A DNA stretch of 64,000 nucleotides, from NCBI RefSeq assembly GCF_024195295.1, contig NZ_JAMFTH010000001.1, positions 558,001-622,000 of the forward strand, in the 5' to 3' direction. Numbering within the stretch: position 1 is the stretch's first letter; every line of letters begins with the position of its first letter. Positions 8,175-19,000 of the stretch are shown here, piece by piece. Source of the stretch: Gilvimarinus xylanilyticus. GTDB taxonomy: Bacteria; Pseudomonadota; Gammaproteobacteria; Pseudomonadales; Cellvibrionaceae. The position numbers were made by a program, and so were the translations under genes. The notes beneath the pieces are model-generated. The model saw nothing but the letters and a program-made list of their open reading frames with translations, was not told the DNA's origin and ran no database searches.

Positions 8175-9288
8175 ACGGGGCAGGTTGGTGTTTTGCCGAT
8201 ACGCTCATCCTTGATCATAGCCTTTCGTTTTTAACGCTACATTTCCTTATTTGCTCCCCGTGAAATCGCTGGCGCTCAGGTTGCGTCAGCGTTAATCGCT
8301 CTGGTTTGAGTCTTCTGGTCGCTCCAAAAGTGGCACAGCGGTTTTGTTCCGGCTTTCTCCCCAGTCCTTTACCGATCCTCTTTTGAGTTCGCTCGATGGT
8401 GCGGGCCTTTGAGGCGCCTTTGTTGGCACTCCAAAAAACGCTGGGGGAGTAAAGAAGGGGAATGGAAAAACATCTACCTAATGGTTTGTTTGACTATATA
8501 TTTGGGCGCAAATTCGTCTAAAAAATAGTCAAAATTGGCTTTTAAATCAACAGAGTTGACACCGCTGTCATTTGTGTAATCGGTTACTTTATGGTTGTGG
8601 ATGTTCTTTGTGTTTCGCGGTTCTCCCGAAGGCTAGAGTATTCGGGGGGTGTGGCCGGGGAGGAGAAATAAAGGTGGGTAATAGGAGGTCTAGAATTGTT
8701 TTGATAGCGTTAACATTAAAAAAATTAACAAAAGTTTTTAGTGCCACAAAAGTGCTAAGGGTCACGTGTTTCCGTGATGATAGCGCAATCATGGTTTTTC
8801 ATCTTGTGATGGCGTAATAATCTTTATAAGACTTCATTATTTTTTTTAAAAAAGTATAAAAAACAGAGGCTTGTGATTATTTTAATGGAGCGTGATAAGA
8901 CTTATATCCATTTTTACCTTAAGTTAAAATTAACATAAAGTTTTCCAGCTCAGTCAGGTCGTTTTCTGTTCACGCTTACCGCTGCCAATTTCCCGTTAAG
9001 GTTAACACCCGAAAAGGTAACCGGTTACATTTGGAGGGCAAATATTTTGGCTATTGAATAGCGTTTTAGGTTGCCGTAAATTCTTCTTCCAGCCAGCTTT
9101 ACGACCTGCAAAGAAATTTCAATAAACGGGCGTAAAGGTAAGACAAATCTTTGGCAATAAGAAAATCACTGACGCGAAAAGTTCGTTTGTGTAGAGCGAA
9201 AGCTTGATGCGTGCAATGCCCAAATTTTGTGCGTAACAAGTGGTAATACAGATAAAAATCTTCCTGATGATAATAAAAGGAGAGCTCC
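8175..9288. other. 1.1-kb gene-free region upstream of TonB receptor 1
   Basis: No frame here looks coding; the longest (8572-8817, plus) has no recognisable features. The second half (about 8700-8960) is rich in A and T with repeated GTTAAC/TTAAAA motifs. It ends in a strong ribosome binding site, AAAGGAGAG, just before the receptor ATG. A perfect 12-bp palindrome at 9017-9028 is reported separately. The length is unusual compared with the neighbouring spacers and leaves room for a small RNA or for long-range operators, but I see no clear structure that proves either. Confidence 0.5.
9017..9028. promoter_or_regulatory. palindromic LacI/GntR-type operator candidate
   Basis: GTAACCGGTTAC is a perfect 12-bp inverted repeat centred on CG, the symmetry expected for LacI-family regulators of sugar-uptake genes. 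It lies about 260 bp upstream of TonB receptor 1. No regulator gene is encoded nearby, so the binding protein is unknown. I noticed no second copy in the window. Confidence 0.5.
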
Positions 9289-12200
9289 ATGTATAAGCAG
9301 TCAACTTTTAAGAAAAAGCTTATTGCTTCGGCAGTTGCTTCCAGTGCGTTAATGGGTATGGGCCAGATGGTTCACGCTCAGGAGCAGCTGGAAGAGGTCG
9401 TGGTTACTGGTATTCGCGCATCTTTGGATCGCGCTATGGATATCAAGCGTGACACCACCGGTGTGGTGGATGCTATTTCCGCTGAAGACATTGGTAAAAT
9501 GCCCGACGCTAACCTAGCCGAATCGCTGCAGCGTATTGCCGGTGTATCGATTACGCGTACTAATGGCGAGGGTGCAAGGGTAACTGTGCGCGGTATTGAT
9601 CCGGCTATGAATATGGTCACCTTAAACGGTCGTAATATGCCGGCAGTTACCAACGATGGCGGTGCGGGCGATCGTTCTAGCCGCGCCTTTGACTTTGCTT
9701 CGCTGGCCGCTGAAAGTGTAAGTGGGGTAGAAATCTATAAAACCTCGCGCGCCGACTTTTCGGGCGGTGGCTTGGGCGCAACCATTAATCTAAACACCGT
9801 TCGGCCCCTGGATGTAGGTGACATTAAAGCCTCGGCGGCGGTTAAGGCGGTGCACGACACCACCATTAACCGTGGTGGGGATGGTCGCGAAGTGACCCCT
9901 GAACTGTCGGGCATTTTTTCTTGGGCAAATGATGAAAACACCTTTGGTGTTGCGCTGAGTGCCGCCTATCAGGAGCGCGATAACGTGCGCTCTAATGCTT
10001 TTGTGAACAACTGGCAGTTACGTGAAGTGGGCGCCGATGGCAGCCACGCTGATACCCCTGAAGATGCCGTGATAACCAATCCGTTGTCTCCGGGTGATAT
10101 GTATGCCATTCCTACCGATTTGCGTTTTGCCTTGGAAGATAATCATCGCGAGCGCACCAATGGCCAGCTGACCATGCAGTTCCGTCCGGTGGAGACTCTT
10201 ACTGCCACAGTTGATTACACCTATACCGAATACGATTTGGAAGCGACTCGCGCGCAGCAGTCGACTTGGTATAACGAAAGTGCTATTTCGGCCATGACTT
10301 TTGACCAGGGCGCTGAAATTGCTACACCTGTTATCTACGCTGAAACCTATGATGTGCAGGCGGGCAAAGATGTTTCTTTTGCTCAGCAAGACTACCGCGG
10401 CACTAGTAAAATGGAGTCTGCCGGTATTAACCTGGAATGGGATGTGACCGACCAGTTTAGTCTGGCGTTGGATTACCACGACTCTACCGCGCGCAATCAC
10501 ACCGACCAGACCGAGCTGGGGTTGAACGCAAACGTGGTAACTTCAGAGTACTCAGATTGGCGAACCGATCTGCCAGTTATGGGTATTACGTTTGATGATT
10601 CGCGGGAGGATAAAGGGAACAATAATGGTGTTCTCGATGGCGGCGATGTCAGCTCTGCCATGGGTGCCGCGCGCTGGGATCGTACCGAAACCAATATCCA
10701 GCAGCTGAAAGTTGATGGTGATTTGGACTTGGGCGGTTTTGCATTTTTTGAGGCCTTTGACATTTCTTTCGGCGTTGAGGATCGTAAAGATACCAACCAA
10801 ACCGTGGTAAATACAGGTGAGACTCCGCGTGTGACCATGGGTAACTGGGGCGGTGTTGACCCCGATGTGTTTGGCAGCGACTGGGCCTCATACTTCTCGC
10901 CCCGCGATTTCGGGGAAGGCTTTCCAAGCTTTGATGGCGCTACCAGTGATCCAATGTTCTTGGATTATGGTGTGGATGGCGATTTCCATTCTATTAAACG
11001 TGCCATTGAGACCGCTTACGCCAACGCCCAGACGCGTATTCGCATTAATGGCGATGATCCTACCACCGTTGACGATCCATCTACGCCCGATGAAGTAGAA
11101 AATGTCGAAAGCTATTATTGGGTTACTGCGCTGGACGCTGACGGCGAGCACTGGAAAAATCGTGACACCCAGCTCACTCCCGATAACTTCAACAATTTCC
11201 CCAATGGCAAGGTTGAGCCCACCAACGTAGTTGCTACCGACCGGACTATTGTTGAAGAGGTCCAGGCTGCCTACGTTCAGTTCCACGGTGGTTTTGATTT
11301 GGGAGGCTTGGAGTCAAACCTGGTAGTAGGTCTGCGCTACGAGGAAACTGATTTGACCTCAATGGCGGTGGTTACTTCGCCCGTCAATCAAAGCTGGGAT
11401 GGCGATAACGATTGGTCGTTGATTTACGGTTCGGGTTTACCTGTCACTCTGAACGCAAGCAATAGCTATGATAACTTCTTGCCCAATGTCGATTTTGATA
11501 TCACTTTGATGCAGGATCTGAAGTTGCGCGCTTCTTATAATGTGACAATTGCGCGTCCTTCGTACAATAATCTGAGAGTGGCTGAAACCATCGACAACCA
11601 GTACTTGAAGCAGGCTGGCGGCGGTAACCCTGGTTTGACTCCTCTGGAGTCGGAAAATATAGACCTTTCGGTGGAATGGTACTACGGCGATTCCAGCTAC
11701 ATGTCGGTTGCGGTATTCCAAAAAGAAGTGTCTGACTTTATCGGTACCACTGTGGTGCAGGACGAGGTCTTTGGCCTGCGTGACCCGCGTATGGGCGAAC
11801 GCTTTGAGCAGGCGATTGCAGACATTGAAGAGCTCCGTGCTGCCGGTGAAATTAATCGCGATGGCAACTTATGGAACCCCAACAGCGAAGCGCATCAGCA
11901 CGATATGATGCTGCGAAACGAAGGCTTGGATCCTAACGACGAGTCTACTTCTATTCTGGCCAATAGCACTGACCCGGTGCAGATGTGGAATAAATCTATT
12001 CCCAGCAACTTCCAGGATGACACCATTACCGGTGCCGAGTTGTCGGTTCAGCATTTCTTTGGCGAGAGTGGTTTTGGGGTTCAGGCTAACTACACCATGG
12101 TCGATTCTGATCTGGAAGTAAGTAATACCAGCCAGGTCGAGCAGTTTGCCATGTTGGGTGTGAGTGATACGTCGAACTTGGCGCTGATTTACGATAAAGA

Positions 12201-12471
12201 TCGTTTCCGCGCTCGAGTGACTTATAACTGGCGTGACAAGTACCTGACCAGCCTGGCCCAGGGTGGTAACAATGCCCCGGGTTATGTGGATGAGTATTCG
12301 CAAATCGACTTTAGCTTGGGTTACGACATCACCGATAACTTTACCGTTACCGCGGAAGGTTTGAACGTGACTGGCGAAGATTCTCGCCTGTATGGCCGCT
12401 CTGAGCGCCAGATGTTTAGCTTGGAAGACCTGGGTGCACGCTACGCTTTGGGTGCGCGTTACACCTTCTAA
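9289..12471 (+). CDS. TonB-dependent receptor 1
   Basis: A 1060-residue outer-membrane receptor. The N-terminus has a Sec signal peptide (Lys-rich start, hydrophobic core, cleavage near VHAQ), then LEEVVVTGIRASL at the start of the plug, a plug domain (AISAEDIGKMPDANLAESLQ, VTVRGIDP, MVTLNGRNMP) and a long beta-barrel ending in the aromatic residue of GARYTF. This is the large receptor subtype often found in glycan-utilisation loci of Xanthomonas, Caulobacter and marine gammaproteobacteria. It should move a bulky ligand into the periplasm at the expense of TonB energy; the ligand cannot be read from sequence. A strong Shine-Dalgarno precedes the ATG, an intrinsic terminator follows the stop, and two halogenase-like genes come next. 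Confidence 0.95.
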   Translation: MYKQSTFKKKLIASAVASSALMGMGQMVHAQEQLEEVVVTGIRASLDRAMDIKRDTTGVVDAISAEDIGKMPDANLAESLQRIAGVSITRTNGEGARVTVRGIDPAMNMVTLNGRNMPAVTNDGGAGDRSSRAFDFASLAAESVSGVEIYKTSRADFSGGGLGATINLNTVRPLDVGDIKASAAVKAVHDTTINRGGDGREVTPELSGIFSWANDENTFGVALSAAYQERDNVRSNAFVNNWQLREVGADGSHADTPEDAVITNPLSPGDMYAIPTDLRFALEDNHRERTNGQLTMQFRPVETLTATVDYTYTEYDLEATRAQQSTWYNESAISAMTFDQGAEIATPVIYAETYDVQAGKDVSFAQQDYRGTSKMESAGINLEWDVTDQFSLALDYHDSTARNHTDQTELGLNANVVTSEYSDWRTDLPVMGITFDDSREDKGNNNGVLDGGDVSSAMGAARWDRTETNIQQLKVDGDLDLGGFAFFEAFDISFGVEDRKDTNQTVVNTGETPRVTMGNWGGVDPDVFGSDWASYFSPRDFGEGFPSFDGATSDPMFLDYGVDGDFHSIKRAIETAYANAQTRIRINGDDPTTVDDPSTPDEVENVESYYWVTALDADGEHWKNRDTQLTPDNFNNFPNGKVEPTNVVATDRTIVEEVQAAYVQFHGGFDLGGLESNLVVGLRYEETDLTSMAVVTSPVNQSWDGDNDWSLIYGSGLPVTLNASNSYDNFLPNVDFDITLMQDLKLRASYNVTIARPSYNNLRVAETIDNQYLKQAGGGNPGLTPLESENIDLSVEWYYGDSSYMSVAVFQKEVSDFIGTTVVQDEVFGLRDPRMGERFEQAIADIEELRAAGEINRDGNLWNPNSEAHQHDMMLRNEGLDPNDESTSILANSTDPVQMWNKSIPSNFQDDTITGAELSVQHFFGESGFGVQANYTMVDSDLEVSNTSQVEQFAMLGVSDTSNLALIYDKDRFRARVTYNWRDKYLTSLAQGGNNAPGYVDEYSQIDFSLGYDITDNFTVTAEGLNVTGEDSRLYGRSERQMFSLEDLGARYALGARYTF

Positions 12472-12494
12472 GCTGATATAGCTTTATCTCTCTT

Positions 12495-12521
12495 AAGCCG
12501 CTGGAAACAGCGGCTTTTTTT
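12495..12521 (+). terminator. intrinsic terminator after TonB receptor 1
   Basis: Perfect 9-bp stem AAGCCGCTG / CAGCGGCTT with a GAAA loop, running into a T tract. It lies 24 bp past the receptor stop, so the downstream halogenase genes would receive only read-through transcripts or need their own promoter, a layout that would give much more receptor than enzyme. Confidence 0.9.
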
Positions 12522-12567
12522 ATGGGAGAATGATCTGTAAAACCTCGTTACCTGGCGTATTAGCAGT

Positions 12568-14100
12568 ATGAATAAAAAAATAGTAATAGTGGGTGGCGGA
12601 ACGGCGGGTTGGTTAACCGCTGCCGTTCTGGCTGCAGAGTTTACCGCCGGGGTTGAAATTACCCTTATAGAGTCGCCGGAGGTAAGCCCTATCGGGGTGG
12701 GTGAGGGAACCTGGCCGACCATGCGCTCGACCTTAAAACGCATTGGTATTCGCGAGACTGAGTTTTTACGCGCGTGCTCGGCGTCTTTTAAGCAAGGCTC
12801 TAAGTTTGTCGGATGGCGCAATGGCGCAAGCGACGATTTTTACTATCATCCGTTTACGCTGCCCGCTTCTTTTAGTGATGTTGACTATCATCGTTTGTGG
12901 CAGGAGGGTGCCGAGCCTGCTTATGACCGGGTGGCCGGTATTCAATCGCGCCTGTGCGAAATGGCCAAGGCTCCTAAAACCATCACCGTCCCCGAGTATG
13001 CCGGCGCCTTAAATTACGGTTACCACTTAGACGCCGGAAAGTTCAGTGAGCTGCTGCAATCTCATTGCACAAACCGGTTGTCGGTCGAGCATATTGTTGA
13101 CCATGTGGATAGGGTTAATCTGGCAAATAGCGGCGACATCGAGTCTGTGGTGACAAAAGAGTGTGGCGAAATTGCTGGGGACCTGTTTATCGATTGCAGT
13201 GGGAGCAAAAGCCTGTTGTTGGGTGAGACGCTGGGCGTTGGGTTTGTTCCATGTGGTCAATATTCAATGAACGACCGCGCCCTGGCGGTGCAGGTAGGCT
13301 ACCCAAGCGCTGATGCTGAGGTTGCCAGCGCGACTATAGGTACCGCCCAAGAGGCTGGCTGGACGTGGGATATTGGGCTCAGCTCACGCCGTGGCGTGGG
13401 ATATGTATACTCCAGTGCCCACACAAGCGAAGAGCAGGCTGAGCGCTGTTTAAAGCGTTATTTGCGAGAGACAGCGCCCCATCTAAAGGAGGCGGAAATC
13501 GAGCCCAGAGCATTGCGCTTTAATCCCGGTTATCGCGAGAAGTTTTGGCACAAGAACTGTGTTGCGGTGGGTATGGCCGCAGGGTTTATCGAACCCTTAG
13601 AAGCCTCGGCACTGGCGTTGGTCGAGTTATCAGCGGCGATGATCCGCGACGAGCTGCCGTCTGACCGCCTTGAAATGGAGGTTGTGGCAAAGCGCTTTAA
13701 TCAAATCTTTTCTTATCGTTGGCAGCGAATTATTGAGTTTCTAAAGCTTCATTATGTATTGTCTGAGCGCCGCGATACTCAATATTGGCACGATGCGGTC
13801 GCGAAAGAATCTACGCCCCAAACTTTGTTGGACAGTTTAACAATCTGGCAAAGCCGATCGCCGTACTCGCGCGATTTTCTTCACACCGAAGAGCTTTTCC
13901 CAGCGCCTAGTTACGCCTATGTTTTGTATGGCATGGGCTTTGGCAAGTGCGCTTCGGGTATTACGCGGACGCGAGATGAAGCGCGTGTACAGCAGGTGTT
14001 GGCACAAGAGCAAAAGAAGCTCCACAATTATATGCAGGCTATACCAGGCAATCGCGAATTGTTAGATGCGGTGTCTCAGTATGGGTTAAGCCTGGTGTAA
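12568..14100 (+). CDS. flavin-dependent tryptophan halogenase homologue, divergent
   Basis: A 510-residue protein of the tryptophan halogenase (PrnA/RebH) family. The FAD-binding motif GGGTAGW is at residues 9-15 and the lysine equivalent to the PrnA active-site Lys is Lys75 (SFKQG). The halogenase signature WxWxIP is altered to WTWDIG (265-270), and the chloride/substrate-site segment reads EPLEASA with Glu345 kept, where the classical enzymes and the two paralogues here have EPLEST. It may therefore be a flavoprotein that no longer halogenates. Homologues of this group are commonly encoded beside TonB receptors in glycan loci, where their reaction is unproven. The gene lies after the receptor terminator and 24 bp before the next halogenase gene. 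Confidence 0.88.
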   Translation: MNKKIVIVGGGTAGWLTAAVLAAEFTAGVEITLIESPEVSPIGVGEGTWPTMRSTLKRIGIRETEFLRACSASFKQGSKFVGWRNGASDDFYYHPFTLPASFSDVDYHRLWQEGAEPAYDRVAGIQSRLCEMAKAPKTITVPEYAGALNYGYHLDAGKFSELLQSHCTNRLSVEHIVDHVDRVNLANSGDIESVVTKECGEIAGDLFIDCSGSKSLLLGETLGVGFVPCGQYSMNDRALAVQVGYPSADAEVASATIGTAQEAGWTWDIGLSSRRGVGYVYSSAHTSEEQAERCLKRYLRETAPHLKEAEIEPRALRFNPGYREKFWHKNCVAVGMAAGFIEPLEASALALVELSAAMIRDELPSDRLEMEVVAKRFNQIFSYRWQRIIEFLKLHYVLSERRDTQYWHDAVAKESTPQTLLDSLTIWQSRSPYSRDFLHTEELFPAPSYAYVLYGMGFGKCASGITRTRDEARVQQVLAQEQKKLHNYMQAIPGNRELLDAVSQYGLSLV

Positions 14101-14124
14101 AGCTGGTCGTCGCAGGAGTGAGTC

Positions 14125-15606
14125 ATGAGCGAGCAAGCTATTAAACGAGTTGTTGTTGCCGGAGGGGGGACGGCAGGCTGGATGACGGCCTGTGCTTTGG
14201 TCTCTCAATTGGGGCATTACCTGGATGTGGTGTTGGTAGAGTCCGAAGATATTCCCACCGTAGGTGTTGGTGAGGCAACCATCCCTACCATGCAGTCGTT
14301 TCATTTGTTGTTGCAGCTGCAAGAACAGGAGTTTATGCGTGAAACCAATGCTACCTTTAAACTAGGGATTGAGTTTGCAAACTGGGGCCGTCAGGGCCAC
14401 AGCTATTTCCACTCGTTTGGTGAGACCGGAAAGGAATTTTGGGCCGGGCAGTTTCAGCACTTTTGGTTGCGCGAGTGTCAGTCCGGCGGACAGTATTCTT
14501 ACGCAGACTATTCACCCGAAACCCAGGCGGCAAAAGCGGGTAAGTTTGCTATTACTAAAAATCCCCGCTTGGGTTTTGCCTATCATCTGGATGCCGGGTT
14601 GTACGCCAAATATTTACGCCGCGTTAGCGAGAGCCGCGGAGTGACCCGGATTGAGGGAAAAATTGACGCTGTTCAGCTTAACCCTCAAAGCGGCGCTATC
14701 GATGCACTGCAAATGGCTGATGGGCAAAAAATAGCAGGGGATTTATTTGTCGACTGTACCGGGTTTCGTGGTTTGCTGATCGAGCGTGCTCTGCACGCAG
14801 GCTACGATGACTGGTCGCATTACTTTTTGTGCGATAGCGCCGTTGCCGTGCAGACTTCATCTGCGGAGAATCTTACGCCCTACACACGCTCTATTGCTCG
14901 AGAAAGTGGTTGGCAGTGGCGTATTCCTTTACAAAACCGTGTGGGTAACGGTTTTGTCTATGCCTCCGGTGCCATTGATGATGATCGCGCCACGCAAACG
15001 CTTTTAGATAACGTCAGTGGCGATACCCTGACCGACGCCAAGCTAATTAAGTTTCGCCCAGGTAAGCGACGACGCAGCTGGGTAAAAAACTGTGTCGCTC
15101 TGGGGCTTGCCAGCGGTTTTATCGAGCCTTTGGAGTCAACCAGCATTCACTTGGTTTCATCGGCAGTTATTCGCTTAATGCGGATGCTGCCTTTGGGGCA
15201 ATTTCGCGATTGTGATATCCAAGAGTTTAATCGGGCAACGGATTGCGAGTTAGCTTCGGTTAGGGATTTTGTGCTCTTGCATTATAAACAGACAGAGCGT
15301 GAGGACTCGGATTTTTGGCGTTATTGCCGGTCAATGGATGTGCCCGAATCGCTTCAAACGCGGTTGGACATATACCGAGATTCGGGACGTATTTATTGGC
15401 AGCCTGACGAGTTGTTCACGGTAAACTCATGGAACCAGGTGATGTTGGGCCAGGGCGTTATGCCCAGGCATTATCATCCCGCAGCGGATATCATGTCGGA
15501 ATCGCAATTTGTCACACAAATGACGCAGCTGCGAGAGGGAATCGACGCTATGGTGAAAAAAATGCCATCGCACGGTGAATTTATACGCGCCTATTGTCAG
15601 AGATGA
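14125..15606 (+). CDS. flavin-dependent tryptophan halogenase homologue
   Basis: A 493-residue member of the tryptophan halogenase family with all the expected motifs: FAD-binding GGGTAGW (13-19), catalytic-lysine motif ATFKLG with Lys79, the signature WQWRIP at 263-268 and EPLEST with Glu337. By family knowledge FADH2 is used to make hypochlorous acid or bromine equivalents that are relayed through Lys to an aromatic substrate; FADH2 must come from a separate reductase, and none is encoded nearby. It resembles the third halogenase gene (21047-22528) over its whole length, and the two look like paralogues. A good ribosome site (GCAGGAGTGA) precedes the ATG. The substrate is unknown; activity on free tryptophan should not be assumed. 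Confidence 0.92.
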   Translation: MSEQAIKRVVVAGGGTAGWMTACALVSQLGHYLDVVLVESEDIPTVGVGEATIPTMQSFHLLLQLQEQEFMRETNATFKLGIEFANWGRQGHSYFHSFGETGKEFWAGQFQHFWLRECQSGGQYSYADYSPETQAAKAGKFAITKNPRLGFAYHLDAGLYAKYLRRVSESRGVTRIEGKIDAVQLNPQSGAIDALQMADGQKIAGDLFVDCTGFRGLLIERALHAGYDDWSHYFLCDSAVAVQTSSAENLTPYTRSIARESGWQWRIPLQNRVGNGFVYASGAIDDDRATQTLLDNVSGDTLTDAKLIKFRPGKRRRSWVKNCVALGLASGFIEPLESTSIHLVSSAVIRLMRMLPLGQFRDCDIQEFNRATDCELASVRDFVLLHYKQTEREDSDFWRYCRSMDVPESLQTRLDIYRDSGRIYWQPDELFTVNSWNQVMLGQGVMPRHYHPAADIMSESQFVTQMTQLREGIDAMVKKMPSHGEFIRAYCQR

Positions 15607-16081
15607 TAAATAGGTACTGCTAGCAGTACTGGGTGGAAGTTTCATTATATGCGCTTTATTCCCGTAGGATAGGGTGCGCATTCCCCGTTCTTTCTATCGG
15701 CCTTCATTAGCTTGCCCCGTTACCTCGCCACCCGGTTAAGCGTGAGTTACTTGGATGATAAACAATGGTTTAGCTTGGCTAATCCTTCTAAGCGCTCAAT
15801 TACCTTTCTTTTCAACGATTACCGCAAATTTTGTACTTGATATGCTCATCTCCTTGGCGTAGACTCGGACAAAAGGTCAAGTTGACAACAAGCATAAGGT
15901 TTAAAAGACATTTACGCTATTGCCCTAAAGCTGCTTAGAGTGAATACGAATAAATGCGGCACGGCTTTGGCCTAAGGACATTCTGTTTCCAAGTCCATTT
16001 GGAGGCGGGGTTTACCCGGTGCCGGCTTTGGTTCTGGGAATAAAGCTAAAAATAATGCTAAGTCCATCAAAAGGAGAGCTC
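15607..16081. other. intergenic region upstream of TonB receptor 2
   Basis: 475 bp without a plausible gene. It should carry the promoter of the second receptor. A perfect TTGACA occurs at 15882-15887, but I see no good -10 at 16-18 bp from it. The region ends with AAAGGAGAGCTC before the receptor ATG, the same ribosome binding stretch that precedes receptor 1. Confidence 0.45.
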
Positions 16082-19000
16082 ATGTATACAAATAAATCCA
16101 ACTTTAAACGCAAGTTGATCGCCTCAGCGGTGGCCTCTTGTGCCATGTCGGGCTTTGCAGCTCCGACATTGGCGCAAGACGACCAGATGTTGGAAGAGGT
16201 GGTTGTAACGGGTATCCGCGCGTCGCTAGAGCGATCTATGGATATCAAACGCGACTCGGCCGGTGTGGTAGACGCTATCTCGTCTGAAGACATCGGTAAG
16301 TTCCCCGATACTAACCTTGCAGAATCTCTGCAGCGCATTACCGGTGTTTCCATTAACCGTAAAAACGGCGAAGGTTCTGAAATTACGGTCCGCGGTTTTG
16401 GCCCGGACTTCAATATGGTTACCTTGAACGGACGAACCATGCCAACCGGTAGTGCATACGGTGGTAGTTCAGGTGCGGGCTCTGCGACTCGTGGCGGTAA
16501 CTCCCGTGCGTTTGACTTTGCCAACCTGTCTGCTGACTCGGTTTCTGGTGTTGAAGTCTACAAAACCAGTAAAGCCAGCATCGCCACCGGTGGTATTGGT
16601 GCGACGGTAAATGTAAAAACCTCCAACCCTTTGGATGAGCCGGGCCTGAACGTCAGCGTCGCCGGTAAAGCAATTATGGATACCACTAACCGCACCGGCG
16701 ACGATGTAACGCCTGAGGTTTCAGGTATTTTCAGCTGGTCCGACGATGACGGTATGTTTGGTGTGTCTTTGAGCGCCAGTTACTCTGAGCGCGACTCAGG
16801 CGTGACCAGTGCCACCGTTAATGACTGGAGCGTTGCCGAGTGGGGGGCTGGAGATACCCAGACTATTTACGACAACCCTGCAAACAGCGACATTTTTGTG
16901 AATGCGCCCGAGGTCGGGCAGCTTTACTCCCGCCCTAATGACGTTCGTTACACTTTTGCTGATCGCACGCGCGAGCGCACCAACGCGCGCCTTGCATTCC
17001 AGTTCCGCCCCATGGATAGCTTGACCGCCAGCCTTGATTACACCTTCGCACAAAATGATCAATCGGCTCATCGCGGTGAGGTAACCACTTGGGTTCAAAA
17101 TGGTGGGTTTGTTCAAAACGTTGAGTTTGATGATTCAGCTATTAAGACGCCAATATTCATTACTGAGAGCTATGATCCGGCAAGACGCGATGTAGGTTTC
17201 TCGCAGCAATATCGCTCGCAAGAAGATACGCTGGAATCTACTGGCTTGAACATTGAGTGGGATGTCACCGATCAGTTCTCGTTAGTCTTTGATGCCCACA
17301 ACTCTACTATGGAAAGTCTTCCAACTGGTCCAGGCCGCGCGGGTTCGCTGGATATCGGTGTTGGCTCTTCAATCAAATCTGGGGCTAGTTGGCAATTTAG
17401 CGGCGCTGACATCCCTAACTGGACGCACACAATTGATGGCGATCTGGAGGAAAATCTTAGCTCTTCAGTGATGCGTGTGTTCTCTGTTGAGCAGACCTCT
17501 GAAGTGGATCAATTTAAAGTAGATGGTCACTGGGAGTTTGACAACGGCAGCCGGTTTGATTTCGGTATTGAGCGCCGTGAAATGAACTCAAACACTGTTA
17601 GTTATAACGGTAATAACAACCAGGTATTGGGCGGCTGGGGTGCTTCAGCGCCTGGCGAGTTCCCTGATGGCAGCTTTGAACCATTTAATGTGGCTGGCGA
17701 ATTTGATGATCCTAGCACTGGTAATTCACCCCCCATCGGCTTCCGCGCGGACGCTCGTGAACTGGGTGCTTTCCTGGTGGAGGAATACAGTGATCAACAG
17801 GCTTATATTGGCGTAGAGAACACCGAGCAAGACGCGGTTCGAAACAGCGCAAGTAATAACGAGATTCAGGAAGATACAGACGCTGTTTATGTCCAGTTTG
17901 GCTCTGTAGGCCAGTTAGCTGATTTTGAAGTTAATGTGCTTGCCGGTTTACGGTATGAGACTACAGACCAAACCTCATCTTCAGAGACCCCTCCTCTGGC
18001 TTACTATATCTGGTCATCGGATAACGACTTTACCGCTGTCAGCGCATCGCCGGACACGCCAACTGTAGACGGCCAGAAGTATGACGTTCTCTTGCCTAGC
18101 TTAGATTTCTCTATGAACTTTTCGGACAATCTGATTGGCCGAGCGTCCTACAGCCAAACCATCGCTCGTCCTGGCTTGTCGAGCTTAGGGTCAGTGATTT
18201 CGTTTGGTCAGCCAAACGGTTCAACATTGAACGCAGGTACTACTGTTGAAGCGACAGGGCAAAACCCACAATTGGCGCCGCTTGAATCAAGCAACGTTGA
18301 TGTGTCGTTGGAATGGTACTACGACGATGCGAGCTACGCGTCTGTAGGCTTATTTGAAAAACGTGTAGAGAACTTCACCGGTTCAGAGATTACTGAGCAA
18401 ACTTTTGATATTCGAGATCAGACTGCTGGTCCGAGAGCTTTGGCCGCTCGTGATGCACTGGAAAGCATTGGCGCTAACGTCGACAATGCCAACCTGTACG
18501 CCATGATGCAGATTTTGGCTAATCCTTCAGAATATCCTGGTGGCGCATCCGAGCTAAACGATGCAGTGGTAGCTGATCTTAATGATCAGGCCGGCTATGA
18601 GTTTATCACTCCCAATGCCGACGATCCTCTGATGGAGTACGAGTTCAGTACTACAATTAATAACCGCGAAGCGAAACTGTACGGTGCCGAGTTTGCATTG
18701 CAGCACTTCTTCGGTGAAACTGGGTTTGGTGTACAAGCCAACTACACCATCGTAAGAGGTGATGTTAAGTTCGATAATTTGGACATTACTTCAGACCAAT
18801 TTGCACTCTTAGGTCTTAGTGATACAGCAAACTTGGTGTTGATGTATGAAAATTACGGCTTCGAAACCCGTCTTGCGTACAACTGGCGTGATGAGTACCT
18901 GAACCAAACCAATTGGGGTTCCAATAACCCAGGTTACGTTGAAGCTCAGTCGCAACTTGACATGAACATCAGCTATTACTTTACTGATAACTTGTCTGTG

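Noticed and set aside
8572-8817. 81-residue frame in the long spacer before receptor 1
   Set aside because: No ribosome site, no recognisable domain and unusual composition; treated as non-coding.
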